Source of the DNA: Vavraia culicis subsp. floridensis
Lineage: Eukaryota; Microsporidia; Pleistophoridae
Direction of reading: 5' to 3'
Assembly (NCBI RefSeq): GCF_000192795.1
Contig: NW_007360613.1
Location: 62,001-126,000, forward strand
DNA length: 64,000 nucleotides
Every line of letters starts with the position of its first letter. Positions within the stretch are counted from its first letter, which is position 1. The notes below the pieces were generated by a model. That model saw nothing but the letters and a program-made list of their open reading frames with translations. It did not search any database and had not been told where the DNA came from. Below are positions 31,632 through 43,240 of the stretch, one piece after another. The position numbers and the translations under genes were made by a program.

Positions 31632-34600
31632 GCTAGTAAATAAACCTTTTAGCACAATTTTACCGGTTCACATACACTATCGTCGTTTTAGGGCAGTATA
31701 TTTCGGACAGAACGATCTACAATGCACTCTATGATACTGTTCGCATGGTATAGAAAAAATAGTGATAACATTCTATACGTACATCACATGTGTACAAATG
31801 CACTCAATTTTGTGTTTCACTTCAGGGTTCATTTCATCACACCTGACGTGAAGACTTAGTACAAGCAACGGTATTGGTAGAAGATTTTACAATAGTATCA
31901 AATATTCTTCACCAAAAGGCTTATCGTAACATAGTGAACAGCTCAGCGCAGACCATGTTGGCTGTGAGCAATTATTTATACTGCTGGTATAAAATTGGTA
32001 TTTTATGCCAAATTTCCAGCTATATGATGGTATCTTTTACCAAATAATATTTCTATGTTGTTTTAATATCGTGCTCTTGCTCAGATACCGCACACAGGCG
32101 GTTTATATATTTCAGAACCTGACCAAAATTTTTTGTAAGGATGCAGCATTTTCTCCAAATTTATTTCCACACAAATACCAACAAGGGGTAAATTATTTTT
32201 GTGATGACTGCTATTTGTAGCGTATTATTTCGGTTAGGACTCGTGCGCTTATTATCTGGCGAAATAGAACGAATCGTTAAGTCATAATTAAACAGTCTGT
32301 CGCACAAAAATACAAAAAAAATTGCATCTTCTTGCTTTTTAAGGCACTATTTGATGAGCATATAGCACCTATCATTCATGGTTGAACAATACCTTGTTCG
32401 TTACTAAGATGCATCGTAACTTACATGCAGTACGAGTGTTCTAGAATACAAAGATATTTGAAATACTTGTTAATGTACTCATCCGTTTTCAATCGAACGA
32501 ATCAAATATATTGCTGTTTTATTACTAAATTTGTGCACTGTCCATTTTAATAACCATGCCTTATTAGTCAAGTTCGACATGTTTCTCGTGTTTTCTAAAA
32601 ATTTACTGTTTTTTACGCTCATTTTCACATTTTATTGTAGCTAAAATGCAAATTTGATAGTATTGTGCAATTAACGAGTAGCACCTACAGATGAATCATT
32701 TTTTGCTGAAAAAACAACAGCACCATAGATTTGGCCGTTTGCTGCGGTAAATAAAATATTACGGAGAATTAGCTTAGTCAAACCATGACATAATGATTGA
32801 TGTTGTAGTGCAAGGTGCATATCGTTCTTCTTTGCACAAACACTGCTTCCTCTATAAAAAGCGATAAGCACACAACAGCGGAATCATTTTGTATGAATAC
32901 GCTCAGCTTAATTGAATAGCCATGTCCATCTTGTGTTCTAATCGGGCGCAAGTGGTAATTTATAGCACGTACAGTTTCTTGTTATCATAGCAATTTTGCT
33001 TCTCAGTTGCGTATTTGGTACCGAACGAATTATTTTGTATGACTGGAAAGCGATTATTACATCTCCTTGCATCTTATAGAACATCTGACAGGACGAGTCT
33101 GAAAATAATCAAAAATTTTAAATATTTGTGTAAAGCACTGTATTCGAACATTAAAACGCGATTGTTTGTCTTTTTGGGCCATGCTGAGTTAATTTGTGGT
33201 TCCTGGTCATTGTGCACTAGTTTGGTTGTTTCGATGTCAAATTGCTCGATTCTCTTGTCATTGGAATATTTTTTATGTTCTACTCCGTGGCACACTGGAT
33301 AAACTGGTAGTTAAAGTCAAATTTCATTAATATTGCGTTATTTTTTTACTTTTTTACATAATGGTCTGTCCCACTAGTTTTGATATAAGGAGCTGGAATT
33401 AGAACATTTCCATTTTACGATCAGCTCAAAAGGATTATACGGTCATTTTGGCAGCAAATGATGGTTTATGTTTGGTATTTCAGAAAATTTTTTAAATTTG
33501 GGAAATATTTGGATAGAAGTAAAACGTTGAAGAACACTGAACTGGCAGTGGCGGATACGTAGACCGTAAGTGTGGTGTTATGGTGGATGAATGTAATATG
33601 TAATAATGGTGTTATGGATGCATTGCATCGGTATACAAGTACGTGAATAAACCGGGAATATTAATATACAAAATTGGTAAGATTGTGGTGATCTTGGTTT
33701 ACGAATATATTTACAGTTTCTTACCAAATAAATAGTAGAGTGGTCAAAGCACCACTCTTCGGGCTATAAGACGCTTTCCAACGATTGCTTCCGTATTTAT
33801 TATGGCTTTGTCAAACACAAGCGATCGCACTTACATAATAAAATGTTTTTAGATCAAATTCATTAATCACCAAAGCGTTGATCAGCTGGATGAATCACTT
33901 GTAAAATGTCATCGCAAATTAAACCACTATTCCACGCAGCATACGCACAAATAATTGCTGCTCCTGTAAAACAAACCGTAGTCAAAGTGAAATAGCTTCA
34001 TCGCAAACCATGTATGTATTAAAGATGAACTAAATGGTTTGTTATTTGGTGTGTGTATTCTGCTTCATATTAAGCATCCTTTAATTAACCTATCTTAGTT
34101 AATCAATATGGTGGTAATTTATGAATAAAACGATGAATTTGCTCAATAAACAGCCATTTCATGGTGTTTAAGTGAGCACTTTCCAAATATATTACTCATA
34201 CAAACGAATTGATAAGTTTTCCGATAAAGTTTAAATGACAGCCGCAGTGACAGCGAAAAATTGGCGTGCACGAACAACCAAATTATTCAAAAAATCCCTT
34301 ACAAAGAATTATATTAATTCTGATAAATTTACCAGCAGATGCAGATTTGTAGTTCGCTGAGCAAAAGTGATTGCTGCTGAAATCTCTTGAACCAAGAGAT
34401 AAGGAACAATTTTAACATGGTTTTTGCTACTGTAACGACATAATGTTTACGATATTGGTTTGTCGCTTTGATCTTTGCTTCTTAATCTGATTGTGATAAA
34501 GGAAGAATTTTACGAAACAATGAGTGTTTTGACATATTTTGTGAGTTAGATGGAAGATGAAGTGTCGGTGTCATTCTCTGATCGGCACACCGGGATGCCC

Positions 34601-35537
34601 AATTTCGGTATTATCTGAGAACAAGCAATGTAATGCGCTCAAAAACGGCTTTCGTCCGTTTTTGCTGTACTGAACAAAGGATCTCGCTATTTTAATTTTA
34701 ATTTTCTACTGATAAAACAGCTAAGGGATGTATTTACGCTTTGATACTTCCCTATTTCATATTTACGTTGACAAGTTTAGATAAATTCGTGTTAAAACGC
34801 GAAGTGAGCAACAAACAATTTTCTGATGCACAGCCTCCTATGACACATGAGGGCCCTGTAATTAACAAATACGTAACATTGCATTTTTTGTGAAAAGTCC
34901 ATAATTTTCACAACAGCAAATATCCTGCGCACGCGTAATAACGAACAAAAATTGCCGTGGAAAAGAGCAATGAATAAATAAATTAGTGATCATGGATATA
35001 AAACTTGATAGAAGCGTATTATCATATATTATGCCGCTATACACACATTGGCTGTAAACGGCAAACAAGGCTTTTTAAAAATCCTTTGGTTCCGTTAGAG
35101 GCAATTGCCATCTCGGAAAAAAACCAAAGCTCCGAGCATGTCATGGTTACGTTGACCATGACAGACAGTTTTTATGAGTTAGCCACCAATTTTGGCCATG
35201 GTGCTATATTGCCCAACTATTCACAATTAGCGCGCTACTGCTTCCAAAAGGCACCAATTAGATGGTAAATGCTATACACGGGCTCGTTTTCTACAAGTTT
35301 TATGTTTTAACTATCTCTAACTGTTCCTCCGAATCTCAGTGGACAACGAATATCAACAATCAATGAAATTGGTCATAAGCACGTTTAAGTAAAAAAATTT
35401 TAGACTTTTAAATTAATCACCAATTAAAACATCAAAATTAAATAAAATCAAACAAATCAAAATTCTGACCAGATTTGTGTTTAACCCGTGAGTATAATAT
35501 CAAGCCGTATTTTTATTATTTATAAAAAATCGGCGTA
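31632..35537. other. 3.9 kb AT-rich gene-free stretch
   Basis: The largest gap in the window. No convincing open frame on either strand (frames at 32005, 32671, 33015, 34862 and 35005 lack coding character or an ATG). It holds one perfect hairpin at 34641-34663. Confidence 0.55.
34641..34663. repeat. perfect inverted repeat (8 bp stem, 7 nt loop)
   Basis: AAAAACGG then CTTTCGT then CCGTTTTT. It resembles a terminator-like hairpin but no gene ends nearby. Confidence 0.6.
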
Positions 35538-35540
35538 CCC
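35538..35540 (+). promoter_or_regulatory. CCC start-proximal signal of SIN3
   Basis: CCC at 8-10 bases before ATG 35548. It helps choose this ATG over the upstream in-frame GTG at 35488. Confidence 0.45.
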
Positions 35541-35547
35541 ATACATA

Positions 35548-38163
35548 ATGACCGTCGAGAAAAAAGAAAAGAAGGATGAGAGTGGATTCGCACAGCATGT
35601 CGGTGGTTACAACAGGGAGAATGGCTATCATCCGGGCAGTCCCCGTCACGGTATGGCAAAAAATGAGTACGCAATGTCGTACACAAACAGTCCGGCCGAC
35701 AAGGACATGAAAGAGATTAAGGAAAGTGCGTATCCCCGCGAGGGCGGATTTGGCAATTTCGGGTACAACAAGGATGCTGGCTACAGCGCAGCAATGAGTG
35801 AGCGAATGCACGGCAATGTTTCAGCACATACCACGCCGAGCCACAGCATGGCGAGCATTTCTGGTGCCAGCAACGGGCACAGCATGCCCTTCAATATGCC
35901 CCATCCCTCGTATCCGAGACCATATCCTTATAAGGAATATTATCAGAGGAGATACAACGATTACCAGAAAGACTTCATAATAAACAAGAAAAAGGAGGAT
36001 TTGAACTTAAATGACGCTATCTCGTTCCTGGAAACGGTAAAAACAGTTTTTTCAGAGGATCCGTCGATCTACGATAGCTTTTTGGAAGTAATGAGAGACT
36101 ACAAGCATGGAAAAATTGATGCAGGTGGCGTGGTGCGTGCCGCTACAACGCTTTTCAAAGGCAAACCGGAGATACTTGAGGGATTCAACGACTTCCTGCC
36201 GCCTGAGTATAAAATCGACCGGGGTAACAGGAGACGCATGCGAATGGAGCCGCCAGGTCGACCTATTGAGCGTATGAATGAGAGATTTATACCCTCTCAC
36301 GAACGCATGATGGACAGACCAGAGCGAATCACCGATAGAATTCCACCTGATCGGATGGGGGAAAGACCGGTCCCGCACGATAGGATAATCCCGAAAGAAA
36401 TACCCAAGGTAATAGATGCGAAGCAGTTTGTACCGGGCAACAACCCGCCAATCAATGCGTGGGATGGTCAGCAGGCAGAAGAGCAGACTGTTGCTCTGAA
36501 TTTCATCAAGAAGGTGAAAAGTAAATTGAACAACATGAAATTGTACAAGGATTTCATAGAGGCACTCACACACTACCAGAAAACGAAGGATGAGCTTGTC
36601 TTGGCAAAAATAAAGAAAATACTGGGTGATAACAGAGACTTGATTGAGGAGTTTTTGACTTTTATGCCCAAGGGCGAGGACAGCGCTTTGGCGGAGGTGA
36701 AGAAGATTTTGGAAGCCAAGAATGTGTATGAAGAGTTTTTGAAGGCTATGAATCTGTTTAATCAGAAGTTAATGGAGGGAAGGGAGCTCATCTTCTTTTT
36801 GCGTGCGTATATCAAGGATGAAAAAATGATCGAGGCATTTAAAGAACATTTGGGACAGCACAATGCAGGTCTGTTTGAGAGTAAGGGTGACAAATTCGTA
36901 AATACAGAGGATCTGGGTGGTATTTTGGGGTCTTACAGAATATACAAAGATAAGGGCTTTAGATCCAATCAGGACTCTCTGTCAAGACAGGTCCTCAATC
37001 ACATTTGCTACTCCTTCCCGTTGTATGCGAGTGAAGAGGAAGATGTTCAGTTCAAACGAAGCGCGTACATGGAGACGTTGTACAGGTTGGAAGATGAACG
37101 CTATGAGATTGAGCTTCTGATAGAGCGGGGAGAATCACTAATTTTCTCGTTTGAGGTGTTTCTGAATTCCGAGCGCAGTAAGAATGCAGAGAACGATTAT
37201 ACAGGAGAGGGTGACGATCAGCTGCAGGACGAGTTGGATCTGTCGCAGTTGCACATGCCTGCACCGCTTGTCAACGAACTAGTACTTTTTGTTTACGGCG
37301 ATCGGGGAGAAGAAATCTTTGAGGAGCTGATTGGCAAGCCCAGGGCTGCGATGCCTGTGATCCTGAAGAGAATGTACAAACTGATCAGGTATTGGAAACT
37401 GGAGCTTAGAGAAAAAGAGAAGCTTTGGAAGGACACCAATGAGCGGGCGTTTTACAAAGCACTAGATTTCCATTTAGACTTCAAGGCAGCAGACAAGAAG
37501 TACCTCAATTTCCGGAATTTCGTCAAGCATCTTGGATGTGACATTGATGTCTCCAAGATGGAAGGTATGAGAGAATTGGTCACGGAGCTGTACAAGCTGA
37601 AACATAGTGACGACTCACTTGACGATGTTCTTGCTATCAAAGACGGGAGGGTTGTTGTAGAGACAGCCGCAAGGCTGCGATATCTTTATTTATTGATGGA
37701 GAGGTTTGCAGAGATCAAGGATGAGCCGTTTTTTACAGATGTTATAGATCTGTTGAAAGGCCATTTGGTAACGCCCGTGGCCGATTTTGAAGAGAAATTG
37801 CGAATAGTGAGTAAGGCGCGAGCATACAAGCTGGCAACCATCGACAAGCTGCTTGATAAGATTAACAAAAGGGAAAACGGACATGATGATATGTACGAAG
37901 TGTCGCTTACCAACCGTTTAGTCATACGATCGAAGAATGAGGAAGACGAGTACGCGGAGAAATATTCCACGAATGATATTGACAATGAATATATCAGAGA
38001 CAAGGTGTTTATGGAACGAGCTCTTAGAGACTGCTGTTTTTGCTTCTGCTATAGAATTACTGTGAAGATATGTAGGAAAAGCTACAAAATTAAGTACTCT
38101 GAGGATGAGATTGATTACGTATTTAGAAAAGGTTTCCGTAGGCAGATCCGGACAACAAAATAG
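35548..38163 (+). CDS. SIN3: SIN3 transcriptional corepressor scaffold
   Basis: Scaffold of the histone deacetylase corepressor complex. From ATG 35548 it has 871 residues; the frame also extends 20 codons to a GTG that I do not use. After a Gly/His/Met/Tyr-rich disordered N-terminus it has three paired amphipathic helix repeats: about 150-215 (AISFLETVKTVFSEDPSIYDSFLEVM), 312-375 (ALNFIKKVKSKLNNMKLYKDF) and 381-440 (EVKKILEAKNVYEEFLKAMN). The HDAC-interaction domain follows at about 460-550 (SYRIYKD, VLNHICYSFP, SEEEDVQFKRSAYMETLYRLEDERYEIE), then a long helical C-terminal region. Only three PAH repeats are evident where yeast Sin3 has four, and the protein is much shorter than yeast's 1536. 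A cysteine cluster (CCFCFC) lies near the C-terminus. Confidence 0.93.
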   Translation: MTVEKKEKKDESGFAQHVGGYNRENGYHPGSPRHGMAKNEYAMSYTNSPADKDMKEIKESAYPREGGFGNFGYNKDAGYSAAMSERMHGNVSAHTTPSHSMASISGASNGHSMPFNMPHPSYPRPYPYKEYYQRRYNDYQKDFIINKKKEDLNLNDAISFLETVKTVFSEDPSIYDSFLEVMRDYKHGKIDAGGVVRAATTLFKGKPEILEGFNDFLPPEYKIDRGNRRRMRMEPPGRPIERMNERFIPSHERMMDRPERITDRIPPDRMGERPVPHDRIIPKEIPKVIDAKQFVPGNNPPINAWDGQQAEEQTVALNFIKKVKSKLNNMKLYKDFIEALTHYQKTKDELVLAKIKKILGDNRDLIEEFLTFMPKGEDSALAEVKKILEAKNVYEEFLKAMNLFNQKLMEGRELIFFLRAYIKDEKMIEAFKEHLGQHNAGLFESKGDKFVNTEDLGGILGSYRIYKDKGFRSNQDSLSRQVLNHICYSFPLYASEEEDVQFKRSAYMETLYRLEDERYEIELLIERGESLIFSFEVFLNSERSKNAENDYTGEGDDQLQDELDLSQLHMPAPLVNELVLFVYGDRGEEIFEELIGKPRAAMPVILKRMYKLIRYWKLELREKEKLWKDTNERAFYKALDFHLDFKAADKKYLNFRNFVKHLGCDIDVSKMEGMRELVTELYKLKHSDDSLDDVLAIKDGRVVVETAARLRYLYLLMERFAEIKDEPFFTDVIDLLKGHLVTPVADFEEKLRIVSKARAYKLATIDKLLDKINKRENGHDDMYEVSLTNRLVIRSKNEEDEYAEKYSTNDIDNEYIRDKVFMERALRDCCFCFCYRITVKICRKSYKIKYSEDEIDYVFRKGFRRQIRTTK

Positions 38164-39874
38164 ATGTGAATTGTTTTTATGTTGTCCCTATCTGTGAGAG
38201 TTCGTGTTTGGATCAGATAATTTGTTAAAATAAAAATATGTTCATATTCCGTACGATATGTTTGTTGGTCCTTTTGTCCATTTTTGCAATTTCTGAGGAG
38301 CATCTTAGGATAGATCTGTAATTTACGTGTTTTATTATCATTTTTGCCGTAGGTGCGAATTTGTGTGCTGCGGATCAGCATTATATGTTCGATACGCGAT
38401 ATAATGCTGGTTCCGAAAGAAAAAGAGAGACAGATAGACCTCCACATAAGGCACACACGTGCCGAGTATATTTAATTGGTTAATCGCTAGGTTACAGAGA
38501 ATTAGTTTTACCTGGACATTCCCGCGAAGAAGAATTCCTCAGGGTGTTCTTGCGAGGAGATGTTGCTCAAGTTACAACTTGCATGTAAGATCATTGCTGT
38601 GTTGAGAGTGCGAGTTGGCATGCTCAACTCCCTATGGATCTAAAGTTGCGTGAATAATGATTGGTCCCAGTGAACCAAAAAATGTATTTGTTTAGACGTT
38701 TTTATATGAAGAAAAAGCTTATGATGAACATGAGAGGATGAGATAAATAAATGTAACGTTAGTTGCAGAAAAATATGAGACATGCTAATTTCAACAAACT
38801 GAAAGAGGAGTTTTAGACAAAGGCATAGCCCATTATTGTGCAGGGCAGTAAACGTCATTGGTTCATAAATAGTACATTAAAGCTAAAGTTCAGAATTAAT
38901 TTTATTTCATTTTAATGCCTGTAATTTACACTACGATGTGCACAAACACATTTTATTGTAAATTTATGAATAATTTACCAAGAAGTGGTCACTTTTATAT
39001 GTTTTGATCGGTGATACGCTTTTAAATTTGTTGTGTTGGGGATGTACCTTCTCTGTTCAGCACGTACTATACCCATAATAAGTATGTAACACATTATTGG
39101 CAGCTTTTGGAAACGATTTTTTTGGTTCTCATTTTATACAGGAAAATTATTAAACTTCTTTGAGACCTGATTTTTTAATTGATTGGGTAATTAAGAACGG
39201 CCTTTTTAGCTACTTTTAAGAGAAATATGACAATTATGATGGATGATAAATGAAATAAAGGGGGCGCACCTGGTGATAATGAATTAAAAGAATTTGCTTG
39301 TGCGTGAAGTGTTTTGTCCATGTGATGTAAGGTTTTACACGATGTAATCGAGACATGGTATACCATAGTGTGGGAAAGAAGCATCAATTTCTATCGGTTG
39401 AATTGAACCAGATCGTATCCGAAATAAAATGCTATTCGTGAAATACTGTGAACAGACAGACTGATTGCTTCTGCATGGCGAATTTAATGGTAAAGTTCTA
39501 GAAATGATCATGTACTCGCTGCGGTGCATTGTAAAAGCATTTTCCCACCTGGATTATCAGATATTATGTAATAATCACTTCAAATTTATTCGTACGGATC
39601 ACAAACTCATTTGAATCTCACAAATTTATCATGTTGATACATATTTAATTAAATACACGTGTACTGCAGTTCTCAACGAAATTGCTGCACTACTAGCGAT
39701 AGCATTGCAGACATTTTCTGCGTATACAAACAAATTGGTAATAAAATAGAACGAAAATGTGTGAAAAACCATTCAATTGATGATTGTGCAATTTTTGTTT
39801 TGAATTGATCATGATCCCGCAGAATTTGTGGTGATAGATTGTTAGCAATTTAAAGGACAAGGAAATGAAAAAGT
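38164..39874. other. AT-rich intergenic stretch
   Basis: No gene supported on either strand; short minus frames at 38115, 39175 and 39693 have no coding sign. Confidence 0.55.
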
Positions 39875-40915
39875 ATGCACATACTAATAAATTTGTTGAT
39901 GTGCCATTCACTTTACGTATCTGAAAGTGGTAGTGGGCAGGAAATGCCTGTTAGGGAACATCGAACGTTAAATAGGGAAGGTAGAAGTGGCTTTATATCA
40001 TCTTTGTGTTGCAATGATATGCAACGTGACAATAACACATATTGCAATCACGTGGATAAATTCAAGTTTACTGTTCCTGCATGTATTTATGAAAATAGGT
40101 CATTCTCAAAAGAAAATTTTGAAGATCTGGTAATATTTTCCGAAAAAATGATAGATAACATAGAGAATAACCTACCTACACCATATTACGGACACATAAT
40201 AGACAAAGTACGCAAAAATCCGCAGTGTGGATTGATAAATTTTAACGCACACTGCTATATCAATGCTGTTATACAAATTTTGTTTTCATCACGAAAATTC
40301 GTAAAGTGCATGCGGGATAACATGCATACGTGCAAACTTCTGTATTTATTGAACGAGCTATACGTAAAAATGAAAAACTGCGTGCTCGTAAGTCCTCTTT
40401 CCGCCTACCGCAAAATATCTGAAGAGTGCAACATCCTGTTCAACGTGTATGAGCGGAGCGGCTATAGCTCAGATGTAATAAGCACAGTATCAAGCAACTT
40501 GGAAAAGCACGCGATACGTACCATGAGTATAAAGGCAAGGCAGGAATGTTTCTGGAAGTATCCGTTATTAGATATTATGGACGACGGCAACGTGCAAGAA
40601 CGGATAGATAAGTTTCTGAAGCGCAAACCGAAAGTAGAATTTAACGATATCATTGTTTTCAGTGGATTCCTTACCGATAACATGTTAAAATGTCGGATTG
40701 CCGATCACAATATCATAACGGTGAAGAATACAAAATATGAACTGCTTGGCGTGCTGGAAAGAGTACCTAACAATTGTAACGAGTACCACATAATAGCGTT
40801 TGCGAAGCGAAATGGTGAATGGTTCATGTTTAATGACGAATATGTCCTGAAGATAAGCGCAGATAGAGTGCTGAAAGACAAGGAGACGTATTACATGTTT
40901 TATGAAAGAATTTAG
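39875..40915 (+). CDS. USP-type ubiquitin hydrolase (peptidase C19) with putative signal peptide
   Basis: A 346-residue deubiquitinase-like protein. The Cys box is CGLINFNAHCYINAVIQIL (C127 as nucleophile, with an Ala-His replacing the usual Asn/Thr before it). The His box is EYHIIAFAKRNGEWFMFNDEYV, with H305 as the base and N320/D321 as the third catalytic residue. The ending TYYMFYERI is typical of USP. The finger region is very reduced, so it is close to a minimal USP core. The N-terminus (MHILINLLMCHSLYVSES) resembles a signal peptide, which would place the enzyme in the secretory route or outside the parasite. A polar, poorly conserved stretch (about 20-105) follows. No CCC at the start, as for the secreted genes of the window. 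Cytosolic location remains possible if the leader is not functional. Confidence 0.82.
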   Translation: MHILINLLMCHSLYVSESGSGQEMPVREHRTLNREGRSGFISSLCCNDMQRDNNTYCNHVDKFKFTVPACIYENRSFSKENFEDLVIFSEKMIDNIENNLPTPYYGHIIDKVRKNPQCGLINFNAHCYINAVIQILFSSRKFVKCMRDNMHTCKLLYLLNELYVKMKNCVLVSPLSAYRKISEECNILFNVYERSGYSSDVISTVSSNLEKHAIRTMSIKARQECFWKYPLLDIMDDGNVQERIDKFLKRKPKVEFNDIIVFSGFLTDNMLKCRIADHNIITVKNTKYELLGVLERVPNNCNEYHIIAFAKRNGEWFMFNDEYVLKISADRVLKDKETYYMFYERI

Positions 40916-41878
40916 GGCACATAATGCTTGCAGGAATGAAGGTGTTTGGTCTTGAGTTGCATTTGTGAGCTAAGTTTTACAAAAATAGTTTTTTATGATC
41001 CTATGAACCACGGGCCAGCGGCAGATCGGTCCTAGAAAACCAGAAAAGTGTTTTTGTGATATTATATGAGAAGATAAATGAATACATTTTCAGTAAAGAA
41101 GCATTTACTATCAAATATATAACACAAATTTTACAAACACACTTTTCTAGTCTGTTACCCTATTATTTCTGCAAAGAAATGATTTATTCACGCTTTACAC
41201 CTGGTGATTGGGTGTAAGGTGAACAATTGTATGCTATAGTTGTTTCGTTTCATTTTGTATTTGCTTTCTTTGTGTAGTAATTCATAGGAATGGTCCATTT
41301 GCACCGCTTAGGAGCGTGATGTATTCAAACAGAGTGAAGTTTGGGATCGGTGATAACCTGTGTTAAACATTTAATTGGCATGCTCTGCTACGAGAAACGA
41401 TATTAAATAACAGCAATCTGCAAACAAACTGAATCATTCAATTCTATGAATGATTACAGAATCACAAATTAGTGAAGCGTATTGGCTTAGCGCAGTGCTC
41501 ACGATGCACAGAATAAAAGTACTGCACAGAAGATCGTTACTTATCATGATTGAAATGGGAGGACGCTCCTTATGAAAAGCGTAAAAATATGTTGAAAATC
41601 TTATCGATCTGATAAATACTGTGACATGTCTCGGAACGACCGCATCATAAATTACACCAAGAAAAACCGCAAAGATGAGGCGTACATGGAGTTATAAATG
41701 AATTTATTGCCGTATTGTCGAGGTCACACAGCTATTATTTGCACATATTGAATGAAAGCTAGCATTTTCCTCTATTCTCAGTATAAACAACGAACTGTTT
41801 TACAGAAATTCTCATTTTTAAGATCCAACAAAATTACATCAAACACACCTGCAAGCACAATTGCAATAAAAATGAATT
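40916..41878. other. intergenic stretch
   Basis: No gene supported. A 23-codon ATG frame at 41626 is charged and protein-like but too short to call. Confidence 0.5.
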
Positions 41879-43240
41879 TTAATCGATTTGTAGAAGAATT
41901 CTAGCAATTCCGCGTAAAGTGGCGTCACATATGCTCTCAAACGTAAAATTTTTGTACTTATACGATGAGGAATCGGCACACAGTCTCCGTATCTCATCTA
42001 TAAATATGCGTCTGTCGTAATCTTGTTCAAAAACAGTGCCATTCAGAACAATTTTGATTCTTGAATTTACCTCCTGTGCCTCAAGAATGCCGAAGACCAT
42101 GGAGGCCAATATGCGCATCGTACGCTTTTTTATGCTCAGAATGACGTAAAACTCCTCCGTGTAGTTGCTATTTCCTGGTGGCAGGTCAAGAAGGTGCACA
42201 ATATCATCAAGTGTGTAGTTCTCTCTATCGAATTGATCCTTGATTGCAATATTAAACAATTTTACCAACTGGTAACCGCCCAGCATGCAATCCAATGGCT
42301 TGTATATTTTGTTGCTCGACAGGATGTCCTCCCTTATCTTCATGTCATAGATATTCTTTCTGAGATGATCGCTGTCAAAGGACGCTATTTCAGTATTTAT
42401 AACCTGATTTTCATAAAGTACCCTATCATTAAACGCGATGTTAGTGCCTGTCCCAAGAACAATGCCAACATAGAATACGTTATCTGATCTGACAGCGCTT
42501 GCCAGCGTGGCAGTGGTGTCGTTGAGTAGCACCTTGATCTGAATATTGATATTGTACCGCTTGAACGCCTTTGTGGTACATTCAACAAGTTCCTCCTTCT
42601 GGATATCAATCCCTTTGAAGGGAAAGTCTTTTCCTATCTCCCGTATATACCCGCTGTTGAGTGCACAATGCTGAATCGGATATGATATTGTCATTCCTGC
42701 GGTTAAATTGTTCATAAAGTCCTCATCGATCAGTCTGCACAGCGTTATATTGCTCTTCTCGCTGTCAATTACTTTTTCTCTGATCTCGCACATCAAAAAA
42801 TCGTGTGTTTTGCTCGCGACCCAATCAAACATTGAAGTATTGGACAAACTGCCATCCTTCAGAATCTTGTACTTCTTGAGCCGAGTATGTGACACAATTT
42901 CATCGTTTCTGAGTTTGTATACGCACAGTTTTAGGAAACTACCGCCCAGATCGATCGCTAGCACCTTCTTCTCCTTGTCACTCGGGCACAAGAGATTCAC
43001 AGGCTTAGCAACCAATGCGCCACCTCCTGGTTCCATCGTATTGTTGAGAATGTCTGGTTTACTACCTATTTTGCCGCTACCACTATTTTTGCCCACATTG
43101 TGGATGTAAAGATGCGTAGGAAAGAACATTTTCTCATTTCTGACCCTCCTGTTTTCGATGATAGCATCACGAAAGGCAGTCTTTAAGTTTTTCATGTCAG
43201 ACAACGAATAATAAAAAGAATTGTTCGAGTTTTCTTCCAT
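41879..43240 (-). CDS. HXK: hexokinase
   Basis: Phosphorylates glucose at the entry to glycolysis and the pentose phosphate pathway. Read from the first ATG (43240; the frame reaches back only to a TTG), it has 453 residues. The phosphate-1 loop is AIDLGGSFLKL (D97), sugar-binding segments are TISYPIQH (186-188 SYP) and VLLNDTTATLASA (catalytic D241), the adenosine loop is VGIVLGTGTNIAF (263-267 GTGTN), and NGTVFEQDYDRR lies near the C-terminus. About 85 residues precede the first motif, with a Gly/Ser-rich insert. Signal peptides occur in several microsporidian hexokinases, which are exported to the host, but none is visible here. No CCC adjoins the ATG (the nearest is about 16 bases away). 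Confidence 0.93.
   Translation of the reverse strand: MEENSNNSFYYSLSDMKNLKTAFRDAIIENRRVRNEKMFFPTHLYIHNVGKNSGSGKIGSKPDILNNTMEPGGGALVAKPVNLLCPSDKEKKVLAIDLGGSFLKLCVYKLRNDEIVSHTRLKKYKILKDGSLSNTSMFDWVASKTHDFLMCEIREKVIDSEKSNITLCRLIDEDFMNNLTAGMTISYPIQHCALNSGYIREIGKDFPFKGIDIQKEELVECTTKAFKRYNINIQIKVLLNDTTATLASAVRSDNVFYVGIVLGTGTNIAFNDRVLYENQVINTEIASFDSDHLRKNIYDMKIREDILSSNKIYKPLDCMLGGYQLVKLFNIAIKDQFDRENYTLDDIVHLLDLPPGNSNYTEEFYVILSIKKRTMRILASMVFGILEAQEVNSRIKIVLNGTVFEQDYDRRIFIDEIRRLCADSSSYKYKNFTFESICDATLRGIARILLQID

Noticed and set aside
35488..35547. N-terminal extension of SIN3 from GTG (20 codons), or a GTGAGT splice donor here
   Set aside because: Eukaryotic start at GTG is unlikely; ATG 35548 has a CCC upstream; no acceptor or branch pattern was found for an intron.
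36052..36573. 173-codon minus-strand frame opposite SIN3
   Set aside because: Antisense shadow of a well-supported coding region with PAH repeats.
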